64,000 nt of DNA from Cyanoderma ruficeps. Lineage: Eukaryota; Chordata; Aves; Passeriformes; Timaliidae. The notes below the pieces were generated by a model, which saw only the letters and a program-made list of their open reading frames with translations, did not search any database and had not been told where the DNA came from. The translations under genes and the position numbers were made by a program. The stretch is from positions 24,300,547 to 24,364,546 of the forward strand of contig VZDJ01007753.1 of NCBI GenBank assembly GCA_008694505.1, read 5' to 3'. Of this stretch, positions 1 through 10,161 are shown in pieces. How positions within the stretch are numbered: position 1 is the stretch's first letter; each line of letters starts with the position of its first letter.

Positions 1-240
1 AGGACTTGATTCGTAGACTAAAAAACTAGCTCTGTCCCTTTGATTCTCACAAATCAGTCTGCAACAAGGGCCAGCAACATACCCTTACAACTAAGAAGGT
101 CAATAGCACCCTGGACTGTATTAGGAAGAGCACCACCAGCAAGCAGAGTTACATAGTGGATCCTTCCCTTCTACTCAGCACTGGTGAGACATCTGGAGTG
201 CTCTTCCCTGTGTTAGGCTCTATGATAGAAGAGGCAGGAA
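1..240 (+). mobile_element. CR1 LINE fragment, 5' part of an interrupted copy
   Basis: Degraded CR1 in plus orientation. From about 90 to 230 it follows the CR1 ORF2 C-terminal region (units resembling 'aagaaggccaatagcatcctgg' and 'ctactcggcactggtgag' are recognisable). It probably continues upstream of the window. The copy is cut at 240 by an LTR and resumes at 578. The reading frame is broken, so this is a dead element. Match to CR1 is from knowledge of the family; the exact subfamily was not determined. Confidence 0.75.
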
Positions 241-577
241 TGTATCGGAGAGAGCACAGTTGGTGCTGTTGTACACCACAACGACACAGACTCCAACTTC
301 AGAAGGCTGAAAATTACTCCTTTATTTTTTGGGATGTGTCTCTCTTTTATACTATTCTACACAGACCAATTTGATTGCTGAAACAAAGACAAACTTCTTT
401 AATCACATTGGTCACACCAGAGGGACATCAAGTCCCTCCTAGGGAAGGATGTAAACAAAGTTACAGTTACAAAAACATGTCTCTTGTTTACAGAAAATTC
501 CCTGGGAAAAGAATTTCAGAAAACCTAAACATCTCAGACATGAAACCAGGGCTACACACAGTGAAGGACCACTAACA
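241..577 (-). mobile_element. Solo LTR of an endogenous retrovirus, inserted in CR1
   Basis: A 337-bp block starting TG and ending CA, as expected of an LTR. Read on the minus strand it begins TGTTAGTGG, has a TATA box (TATAAAAG, complement of 344-351) and then a poly(A) signal AATAAA (complement of 321-326), leaving about 80 nt of U5-like sequence that ends in CCGATACA. This TATA, poly(A) signal, U5 order fixes the minus orientation. No retroviral coding region adjoins it, so it is a solo LTR. No clear target-site duplication is visible, and roughly 30 bp of the host CR1 seems to be missing at the junction. Retroviral class was not determined. Confidence 0.7.
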
Positions 578-810
578 TGATTCAAGGATTGCAGCATCTG
601 TTGAACTAGGAAAGACTGAGAGTTGGCAGTTTTGCCAAGAGAAGAAAGGATTCAATAGGATTTTGTTATTGTGTATCAATACTTGATGGTAGAAAATAAA
701 GATGTAGAAGCCAGGCTCTTCTCACTAACACCAAACAAAAAGGAGGCAACACGCACAAATTAAAAAGCAGGAAATTACAGTTAAACACAAGGAAAGATAT
801 AATTCCTGTA
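578..810 (+). mobile_element. CR1 LINE fragment, middle part of the interrupted copy
   Basis: Continues the CR1 of 1-240 after the LTR. Units such as 'gactgagagttggcag' (638 region corresponds to the 'ctgagagagttgggg' block) and 'agccaggctcttctca' (around 709-724) appear in the order found in CR1 3' regions. It stops at 810, where a reversed CR1 tip is inserted, and resumes at 932. Confidence 0.85.
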
Positions 811-926
811 GAATCACTAAAAAGTTTGGGTTGAAAGGGATCTCTTAAAGACCATCTAGTCAAACTCTCTGCCATGGGCTGGGACATCTTTCACACAGGT
901 TACTCTTTTGATCAGGTTGCTCAAGG
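811..926 (-). mobile_element. 116-bp CR1 3' end inserted antisense into the older CR1
   Basis: On the plus strand the block starts with gaatcactaaaaagtttggg and carries 'gccatgggctgggac', which is the reverse complement of the CR1 3' UTR. It is flanked by the 5-bp direct repeat CTGTA (806-810 and 927-931). Removing the block and one repeat restores a continuous host CR1 reading 'attcctgtaaggtggtag'. It is a severely 5'-truncated insertion younger than its host. Confidence 0.8.
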
Positions 927-931
927 CTGTA

Positions 932-1116
932 AGGTGGTAGAACACTGTAACAGGTTGCCAGGAAAGGCTGTAGAGTCTCAATCCTTGGAGAAAATAAAGA
1001 GCCAACTCGACACATGACTGAGCAATCCGCTCTAGTTCATCTTGTTTGGAGCAGTGGGATTGGGCAAGATGGCCTCTGGAGGTCCCTTCCAGCCTTAATG
1101 ATTCTGTGATTCTATG
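932..1116 (+). mobile_element. CR1 LINE fragment, 3' end of the interrupted copy
   Basis: Contains the CR1 3' UTR in plus orientation: 'aacaggttgcc' at 950-960, 'tctggaggtcccttcc' at 1075-1090, and the terminal short-repeat end 'attctgtgattctatg' at 1101-1116. It completes the element that begins at the window start. It has no poly(A) tail, as is usual for CR1. Confidence 0.9.
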
Positions 1117-2071
1117 GCAAAAGAAAAAAAGAGACAAGTGTTACATTACAGATGTATATGATGTTTGAAATGGAGCTTCCCACAAACCTTTATTATTAGA
1201 TACTGAAATACTTCAGGTATTATAATTTATATACAAACTGTTAAACTAAGATATGGACACTTGCCTTATGAACTTTCCCTTGCTTTCTCCTACTCCTCAG
1301 TACACACAGAGGCATACAAATAAATTTTACTTTCTCTGTTTATCAACCAAACCCATCCTACAATCACTGAAAATTTTGAGACCCTCTTAAAGTCACTGTC
1401 AGTTTTAGCAATATTTCTTGTTTTCAGTTTTCATGAAACCCTCTTTCTAACAAATAGACATAACTGTGAGATATTTAAATTCTATGTACTAATAATAGAC
1501 CTCAAGGTTTCAGTTTCAGATATGTGTGAGGGGTGGGAAGCATTCACTGAAATTGTGAAGTTTTCCAACAAAAAAACTTGCTAACATTGCAAAATAAATA
1601 GTTGCCAGTATTTTTTTTGTTTGTTTCTTGAGGGTTTCTCTGGCTTTCTGTGTCTTCCTTTACTAATTTTCTGATTTTTCTAAGGATAACAGTATTCTCA
1701 CTGGGTCTATTAACAAATAGTTCCTTCATACCATTTCTATATTGGGACATTAAACCAAAAGCAAACACTTTCACACAACTGTTCTTTCCTGTAAGAGTTT
1801 TTCCTGTTAAATGTATGGGGGGGGAAAGCCCTGAACAACAGAAAAGTAGTGTTCAGAATAAAGAAAAGCTGACTAAGAGTTACAATATTGCATGCTTCTT
1901 AACCCAGCAGCTAATTTCCTCCTCAGTTATATATCAATGAGTTTGACATGGAGAATTATACAGTATTGCCCTATTAAACTGGTGGCTTATATAAAGGAAT
2001 GGTTTCCCACTCATTTTCTGACTCTAAGCTAGTCTTTGAAAATGTCATTCCTGGATAATTGCCTCCTATCC
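1117..2071. other. AT-rich DNA, nothing recognised
   Basis: No repeat family, conserved coding frame or RNA gene was recognised. The only oddity is a G8 run near 1817. Short ORFs here are what AT-rich random sequence gives. Confidence 0.4.
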
Positions 2072-2088
2072 AAAAAAAAAAAAAAAAN
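2072..2088. repeat. A-homopolymer ending in an ambiguous base
   Basis: Sixteen A residues followed by N at 2088. The N is adjacent to the homopolymer and probably marks an unresolved run length rather than a real feature. Confidence 0.9.
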
Positions 2089-2960
2089 TATGGCCTGAAC
2101 AGAAACTGGGTGCTTAGGCTGAGCTTGCAAGAATAAGTCAAGCATGCTACTTCCTGAAATTTTTTGTTATTATGTTGCTTTTGACTTGCTGATGTAGTTA
2201 CTAAATGTGCAAGCTGAATTGGTCTGCACAGTCCAACTGATAGCAGTGGTTGGAGTTAAGTCAGCTGCAGTTATCATTGTTCTGAAGAGGACAGTAAGCA
2301 CTTCCCAACTTTTCCTCATGCCTGCTTTTCATACTGGGGGGAAGAAACAAGCCGGAATAGCCTACATTAAGAACAGTACTACAACAATTTGTTAAAACCT
2401 ATCAATCTTCTGTTAGTCTGTCATCTCTCCTGCCATATTCCTTTAGAATCCTAGAAAACTGGAAGAGAAAAGAGGAAGCATCCTCAAACTTTTCTTGGCC
2501 TTTCATTCTCACAGCAAAACCATAATCAACTCTCACAATTTCTACTACAAATACATCTCTTGATAATACAGCCAATAAGACAAGCACAAGCAATTTAGTC
2601 ACTAGAATGAACAAAAAAAAATCTTTTATTTAATTACGATCAATTCTTGTATTACTTATTCCGGCTGTACTGGGTTATTTTATATTGTTTCATTCCTGAT
2701 ACTCTCACAGTGTTCTTCTGACACCATGCCAGGAGTCTTTTTTGCTCTTTTTTATGTTTTTAAATCCAAATTATAAATCCACTCTGTCTTCTTTAATCTA
2801 GTAGATACCTTGATAATCAAAACTTAACAATTTTCCTTTTACCCCCGTTCCCTCATCTCCCCAGCCTGCTTTCCAGACCACTCTACCTAAAACTGTCTGT
2901 CCATTGGGAGTCATAAGCTGAAATAAGGGGGCAGCTTTGCTAACCTGTGGGTTTATGTGG
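2089..2960. other. AT-rich DNA, nothing recognised
   Basis: Unique-looking sequence. A 70-codon frame on the minus strand (2402-2614) lacks an ATG start and a recognised family and is not called as a gene. Confidence 0.4.
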
Positions 2961-2971
2961 GTTTAAGACTG

Positions 2972-3060
2972 TAGAATCATTGAGGTAGAAATCCAGAAAG
3001 CCAATAATCATCTAAATTCCTACCTGTACTCTTCATTATAAGTCACCCAGGATGCCAGCT
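2972..3060 (-). mobile_element. Possible very old CR1 3' tip
   Basis: The stretch 'gtagaatcattgagg' followed by 'aatcatctaaattcctacc' resembles the reverse complement of a CR1 3' end (agaatcatagaatgg ... gatcatctagttccaacc), but with many mismatches. The extent is approximate and the call is weak. Confidence 0.3.
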
Positions 3061-3954
3061 TATTGAATTGTGACTTGCATTCCAGTGTGTATTCTCTAGT
3101 TCAGAAATATAAGAAGTGCTCATTTTCTTATCTATATAGATTCAGCTTATGCTCAATTTGTATGCAAAGCAAATAATTTGCTCATACTTGTAAAGGATAT
3201 GCATTATCAGAACACAACACCTGCAGGACAAAGGATAGGTTAATTTCATTGTTGCCATGAAGCAAAGAAGATCATTATAGAGCCTGCAGTAACCAAGCTC
3301 TGTGAAATAGCTGCATTAGTCATTAACTTTCCAGCACTAAATTTCATATCAGACTCAATTAACTACTACATAGCTTTTAATGACAATATTTTTCAGATGC
3401 AGCTTTTGTTTACTAATAAGATTTCCCATCACAACCAACTTTGTCATTACTTTGTTGGCATTAATATTCAAGTCTTGTGTTTCTCTGAAGAAAATGGAGC
3501 AATGAAAATCACATTTGCTGAAAGCACTCCTTGAATTATACTTCTAAATTCTAAAGCATTTAAGTTGTGCTTTTGCACTAAATGGCAATAAGTGTGTAGA
3601 TGAATGATGTTCCTGCATATCCCCAGATCAAACTGGAGTTTTTTATAGAACTTCCGTATATTTGGCCAGAACATTTCTGTTGTGTTTGAGACTTTCATGA
3701 TCAAAGGCTTTTTAGTTTTTCATTTTGTTATTGTACTGAAATTCAAAGCTCAGAATAAAAGAAGTCCCAAAGTTTATATAACCAGAAAATAATTTACATA
3801 TTAATTACCACAATATGCACAAAGAGCAGTTGGATTAAGATATCAGATCACCCACAACCTACAGAAGAAACATTTCAGAAATAATCTTTGAGACTTCAGA
3901 AATACTTTCATGTCTATGAAATGAATCCACTAAGCCAACACTGGCTTTTTGTCT
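3061..3954. other. AT-rich DNA, nothing recognised
   Basis: No recognised gene or repeat. Sequence is AT-rich and not low-complexity. Confidence 0.4.
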
Positions 3955-4037
3955 CTACTTTTTAAAGGTAAAACCTTAAAGGTAAAATTTTAAAAACCTA
4001 CTTTTTAAAGGTAAAACCTTAAAGGTAAATCCTTAAA
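3955..4037. repeat. Tandem repeat, two copies of a 43-bp unit
   Basis: 'ctactttttaaaggtaaaac' begins at 3955 and again at 3998. Inside each copy the motif 'ttaaaggtaaaa' is itself repeated, so the array has a 43-bp period with a shorter sub-repeat. The second copy is imperfect at its end. It looks like local slippage duplication. Confidence 0.85.
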
Positions 4038-7000
4038 ATGGCACCTATTTAAAGCAAAAAGAAGAAAAATATTTATTTACTGTATTTTGCTTTACAAAAC
4101 AGGCAGAAAGCAACTTTAGCTGCTAGTGGCCTTATTATTGTACTTGAAAACAGTTGTTTTGTATACTTACATTAGAAAAACAGAAGCTAAAGCTCACCAT
4201 TTGCTTTCAAAATTACTTTCCCTCTGCTATTTATTTGTTTTCAGCCCACTTAGAACTGTATTCCATTTTTATGTACCTTGTAATTTGTAGTCATATCATC
4301 TGAGCTTCTCGTTTCAAAACCAATCAGCTCCCTATTCATTCACCTGCTCCTGGGTTATGAAATACTCACTATGCACTTATTTCTCCAGTATTGTTTTAGA
4401 TACTTTTCTAGTTTCTGCTGGTTTTGTCCTTTTGAATGTTGCATAGGAATAAGCAGGCAAATTTTCTGTTATAAACGCATATGTCATTTTGTCCTTTTTT
4501 TTCAATATGTTTTCATCATCGATTTCTCAAGGATTCTTCAGTGACTTCCAAGTATTCTGCTAGACTAATCTAGTAAAGTAGGCAATTCACAAGTCTTCTT
4601 TTGAATCACTAAAGAGTATTTAATTTATCAATAAATAGCATGCAAACAGTAACATACCAGGTTGCACTTAGAACCAAAGAAATCCTTTCTCCTAATTTCA
4701 GCATTCAGATTAGTGTACAAACCTAAAGCACACATCACTTTTATTATCACTCTTTTGGACAAGGAAATCAGACAGGAGAAGCAAAATCTATACTGGACAT
4801 TGGTTTTCTTTTTAATCTTATTATAGAAGCCACCTATGTGTAGGATTTATAGAACCCTTTTATAGGTGATCCTAAAGGTCAGCATTACCCAAAGAAAGGA
4901 GCTCACAATATGCAGAAAAGAACTGATTTTGGGGTGACTGCTTGCCCTCTTACTTTCTTCTATACAAAAGCCATACAAGTTCTGAAGACATATGCCTAAA
5001 TATTTACCTTCACAGCTTTTAAAGAATTTCAAAGTATTCCTTTTTTGAAAAAAAAAAATTTAAATAGGAGGAATCAGGCCAGAAGAGGCATTACAGAGAT
5101 GAATTTTTTATTATAAAATAAAACCTCCCAAATTTTCACCTCCTCATTATATTGGATCAGCCTTAACTGCTGCCTTAACTACTAGCTGAAATATCATACT
5201 TAAAAAGCTTTACCTGCCTAGAGAAACCTTGCAGTTATAATCCAACCCTAAATGGTAGAAAACGACTTGAAAGTGTCTCATGAGTTTACTCTCCTAATAG
5301 TGAACATTTACAAAATATTTCATGCTTCCAAAATGATCTTGTACTTTTATGCCCACTTAAATAACATTTACAGTGGAAGAGCATGGCTTCAGGAGCCTGT
5401 GTAGCAGGTTTGTCTTCTGTTAGTCCATATAGTTCCTGCACAGTTGCCAGACATTGAAACAATTGAAGCAATTTAATTAGCAGCGCCGTCTTCAAAATCT
5501 AATTTTCCACTGATATAGAACTCCTGATATATAACTGACATATAACTCCTAATCTCTCAAGTGGTGAAAGCCTCCTAATAATGTCTCATCTATATTGACT
5601 CAGGGATGTCATATACAAGTTCCAGACTTCAGAAACCATTTTTTTCCAGTCAGTTATGCTGATACAAATCAATATCTGAAGGATGACACAAACTTTAGAG
5701 GATATCCTGAAATAAGATCTTCAAGTCCACCACATTAATATCAATAAATATAAGGAAAACACTAAACTGAGGAAATTAGGAAGAATTCTCATTGATTCTT
5801 ATTACAGAAATGTTCCTACAGATGGACCTGAGCAAACCTGAAGACCACTAAAGAGGAACGGAAGCCCAAAGACAAGCAGTGACACATTTCATTTGTTGAA
5901 AAAACAGATTCATAATGGGTCAGCACACCTCTTCTTCAAAATAATCGTTTTGAAGATTGAAAAATAACACTGCATAGAGAAAAACTGAATAGTAAACATC
6001 TACAATCAGGGTTCTTAATTCATTTGAATTTTAAACTCGAGTTTTCAAAAAGGCACCTCATTTATGTCATCAGACTGGAGTAGTCTTCTAGCAATATTTT
6101 TAAGATCCTGCCTTCTGCTTCCTTCAGGCAGCAGTACTAGACCATGATTCCTTGTAATAAACACACTGTGATCACTTAACTGCCAGCTGCCAAACTTCCA
6201 TCAGATTTGCACTGGCTTTCTCATCTCCCACATTTATAAAGTTAATATTAGACTCAATATCACTTCCGTGATTGTCATATTCACGCTGATAAGAAAGAGG
6301 GTTTTTATAGTTATCTATACTTATACTTAAGTAACTTATACTTATCCCACTTTTGATTTAATAAGAACAGAGTTTTAGTGGGTAAGGAGGGAAATCTCTA
6401 AAACTGATACGAAAAAGAGAAGTCAATTCAGGCATTGAAATATTTATATGTTTTGTTTTTCTTGTTGATCATACAAAAGAAGTAATATTTTCCTTGTTAT
6501 GCTAGCAGTGTCTTCTGAAAATCTGTCAGATAATACAAAGTAGAAGTGGCTTTTTAAACCTGGGACAAATGAGAACTATTGAATACAAAAGGATATTTAC
6601 GTTGAAAGATACCATTAAACTTCATAATGAAAAAAATTAAAATTCACTAAGACAGAACATTTTTAATTACTTTCTCTTGGATAAATCTTCAGTGTCGCTG
6701 CTCCACTGCAACTTAGGTTTAATGGATCCATTGTAGCTTCTTAAGTGACCTTTTACAATTGAAGTACATTACATTCCCTGTGCAGGCAATTTTAAATTTT
6801 ATCGTGAATTTTTTAACCAATTTTTACAATTAATAAGTGTGGATCAATAACATTTATTTTCTTGCAATATAATTAACGTGTAAAATATATTCTAGATATT
6901 GTAATGCAAATTAGAGATTTCTTTTTCTAAGAAAGATTAGGCACAATTAGTAAAACTAAGAAACTAACAAAATGACCTGGGGATTAAAAAGTGATTGTAT

Positions 7001-9067
7001 ATTTTCAAATACAAATTCTCTATCATGCATTTAGCAACTGCTCTCCTCAGTTCTAAGTTCTCTGAAGTTTATTACAATTTTGCTAGTTACTGATTATTCA
7101 GGTATTTCTTCAGACTTAGAGAATGAGTTCCAGGTTCCTTCAAGCTCTATCAGCCTAGACTGGACTGAAAGGGCTGGTTCATTCTGTTCTGACTGACTAC
7201 AAGCACCTCTGCAGAACTGAAACCTTACAGACCTGTTCCAACAGAGAGCTGGAAACTGTCTGCAAGATGCGTGAACAACATTACCACTTCTTTCTGTACC
7301 TCATATGAAAGGCATTGACAATTAGCATTTGTTGAAGAGCTAAGCTCTGTCTTATCTGTGATAAGAGTTTCAGCTCTGTTCTCATCCTCTAAATTAAGGA
7401 GGGAGTGTTTTACTCTATTTGAATTACTCTCCAGTCCATTCAGCCTGTGAGGGCTGTATTTATCAGAACATATAAGTTTATTAGTCCCTGAAAAGTCGAG
7501 AACGCCTTTTTTTCCTACTTATTTAGCTGATCAGCATTAGCACTAATCACATACTTTTTAAAGTTAAGTTTTTTGGTGGTTAAGAATACACCCTAATTGA
7601 TGAAAGCAGCTTTAAAACTGAACATATGAAGAAGGTGGTAGTGGTGCATTTTTACAATATGCATTAATGTATTGATAAAATCCATTTAGCAGTAAAACCA
7701 CATTTTCAAAAATTGGAAAGGACCCCTCTCAGAAGCCGGTTTAACTCTGGTGTTTATTAAAAACAATTCATGAGCTCACTGCAAAAAATCCTCACATTCT
7801 TTTCACAAGGGGAATTGATATTAACCCTCATAATTAGGACATGCCCTTACTGCTCAAGCTGAAAGATATATTAACACTTTCATATGGTTGCTATCATGCA
7901 TATTGATACAAAATTGTCAGAAAAAAACGCTAATCACCTCATTCCTCACATATTCCTACCTGAAGGTTCCATCCAGGCAACCCAAGGGCAATGGCTTTGG
8001 ATTACAGCTTTATCAACAGCTTGTCTCGAGGAGGTAACACAAAAAGGTTTTAAGAAGACATGTAGTAATATGATGTCTTTCTAAAAGGAACAACTAACCA
8101 CAAAATTGTATTCCAGGTCTTGAAAACAAGAATCTCCAGGGTAGTCTCATCACCAGCTTTTGAGGACAGGGCTGTTAATCAGAACCACTCAAAAATATTT
8201 TGTTCATTACGTTTTTTTCCTTACTGAGTTTTTATGCAGAGACTCAAGAAACACCTTTTAAATGAACTACAAATTTCAAAACAAGTTAATATAATTTTAA
8301 CTTTGTCAAGGTGAAATATTACTATGGTGTAGTTGGATTGCTCTTATAAAGCTGTTTATTCTAAAGTAAGGCTGTAAATGGACTCTTTTCTAATTAAGAA
8401 GTGCTGCATGACAGACAAAATGCTCCTAATATCTGTTCGACTTCAGTCCTTGTATTAATCTGCTAGGACCTCCTTCCTCATTTCTACTTCTTAAATTATA
8501 TGAAATATAGGGGTAGGTCACAGAGAATATTTTAATTATGAACCATTTGAATCTCTGAGTTTCAAACTAAAGGATTTGGGACAAAATTAAATTCAATACA
8601 TTGAACTAAAGTTCAAAGTAATTCCCTGAGTTTATGTTGTTCTGGATTTTTGGTCTTGTGTTTGTTTGTTGGCTGCTGGATTTTTACCAAAGTGGTTTCA
8701 AGAATTGGAAAATTAAGCTGAAAAAAGGCAGCTCTGTTTATGAAAATTTTCATGTAGCGAACACACACTGTTCAAGAAAAGATGATACATAGGAGCTACC
8801 CTATTATTTTACTCAAGATCATTTGCAAGTGCCTTGGAATAAAACAGAATTTGAAAATCAGTCCCAGCCTGTTCTTAAATAAAAATTTCAATGGATAGTT
8901 TAATCACAATTAGATCCAAATAGTATTTCTAACAGAAACAGAAGACTAGTAGATTTTCACTCTAAACCAGATAATTTTTTGTAGAATGAACAATAATGTA
9001 TTACATACTACAAGACAAATTCACCAAAATTCTGCAAATATATTTCTCTGTGTTACTGTTACTACCT
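4038..9067. other. AT-rich gene-free stretch
   Basis: About 5 kb without a recognised gene, LTR or CR1. Two subregions are less AT-rich (about 5390-5480 and 7120-7290) but I could not assign them. Small local repeats occur (for example around 5510-5550 and 6310-6345). Divergent repeats may be hidden here. Confidence 0.4.
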
Positions 9068-9474
9068 GTGGTGGGTTAACTTCTGGTTGCCAGTAGCCTA
9101 CCAAACTACTCTCTCACTCCCTCAGCAGAGCATAGACTGAAAACAAGATGAACAAGCTCACAGATCAAGGCCAAGACAGCGAGATCATGCCACAGGCAAA
9201 CCAGACAACTTTAGGAAGACTAATTTAATTTATTGCCAATAAAAGTAGAATAAGACAGTAAGTAAAAAAACATAACAAAAAACATCTTTCCCTGCACCTC
9301 CATATCCCAAGTTCAATTTTACTTCTTCATTCCCAACTGTTCTACGTCCTCCCAACACCAAACAGCAAAAAAGGGATGGGGAATGGGGTTTATGGTCATT
9401 TCAGAACACTTCATCCCTCCCACTCCTTCCACTTTTCCCTTTCTCCATTATCAGTCTTTTCCAAGGGGAAGGGT
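9068..9474. mobile_element. LTR of an endogenous retrovirus, part before the purine tract
   Basis: Begins 'tgtggtgggttaac', an end typical of a widespread bird LTR type (its complement ends gttaacccaccaca). The following 'actaatttaatttattgcc' (9220-9238) and 'ggatggggaatgggg' (9374-9388) are also recognised from that LTR. The region where this LTR type usually carries GC-rich repeats is taken over by the adjacent GAA tract. No coding capacity. Orientation cannot be fixed, because TATA and poly(A) signals are not unambiguous. Confidence 0.65.
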
Positions 9475-9760
9475 AAAGGGAAAGAAGAAAAGAAGAAGAA
9501 AAGAAGAAGAAAAGAAGAAAGAAGAAAGAAGAAAGAAGAAAGAAGAAAGAAGAAAGAAGAAAGAAGAAGAAGAAAGAAGAAGAAGAAGAAGAAGAAGAAG
9601 AAGAAGAAGAAGAAGAAGAAAGAAGGAAGAAGAAGAAAGAAGAAGAAGAAGAAAGAAGAAGAAAGAAGGAGAAGAAGAAGAAGAAAGAAGAAGAAGAAGA
9701 GGAAGAGGAAGAGGAAGAGGAAGAAGGGGGGAGGGGGAAGAGAGGAGAGGAAAGAGAAAA
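9475..9760. repeat. 286-nt uninterrupted purine tract of GAA/GAAA/GGA units
   Basis: Every base from 9475 to 9760 is A or G. The core is (GAAA)(GAA) mixtures, a purer (GAA)n run around 9560-9620, and GGAAGA and G-rich units from about 9700. T residues at 9474 and 9761 bound it. Long ORFs across it in several frames encode only Lys/Arg/Glu or Phe/Ser/Leu runs and are artefacts of composition. Tracts like this can adopt triplex (H-DNA) structures. Confidence 0.98.
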
Positions 9761-9920
9761 TGGAAATGGTTTGGCTCCTCCTCCCTGGGTAGAACATCTC
9801 ACAAAGGGATGATGTAATGTGTCATGTTATTGGTGAACATTAATGGCCTATTAATAGAAGATATCCCCACAGAGGTAATGAGAGGGTGGAAAGAGATAAG
9901 AAACAATGCCCCACCCGGTT
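9761..9920. mobile_element. LTR or retroviral flank after the purine tract
   Basis: 'catgttattggtgaacattaa' region (9823-9842) and 'gccccacccggttttaatgg' (9908-9927) resemble parts of avian LTR sequences. I infer that this continues the element at 9068, but the two halves might belong to two different LTRs. Boundary at the right end is approximate. Confidence 0.45.
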
Positions 9921-9927
9921 TTAATGG

Positions 9928-10161
9928 CTAGCTTGTTACCAGAAAGGCAGCTGCCCCCTCCCTCCTGGAGTTACAACAGATAAAGAAAAAACACTTCCCC
10001 AACTGAGTTTCAACAGATGGAATAGAATAAACTTTTTTTTTGGTAAAATAACCAAAGACAAGGATAAAAGCCATAAGGATTATGAGTGTCCCTATTTTAA
10101 AACTATTTTTACCTGCCATTAGGAAAAAATTTCTCTCTACAGAAAATAGTATATAGTACAT
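9928..10161 (-). other. Possible retroviral-derived remnant with a hydrophobic segment
   Basis: An open frame of 77 codons on the minus strand has a strongly hydrophobic stretch of about 15 residues after a short basic-polar start, like a signal or membrane segment, and lies beside LTR-like sequence. It could be a scrap of retroviral envelope leader or chance. No family was recognised, no downstream envelope follows, and it is not called as a gene. Confidence 0.2.

Noticed and set aside
2402..2614. 70-codon minus-strand frame with a hydrophobic start
   Set aside because: It has no ATG, no upstream promoter signal and no recognised family; it is within the range of chance frames.
9376..9817. 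Four overlapping ORFs of 128-144 codons on both strands
   Set aside because: They are created by the stop-free purine tract; products are Lys/Arg/Glu or Phe/Ser/Leu homopolymers.
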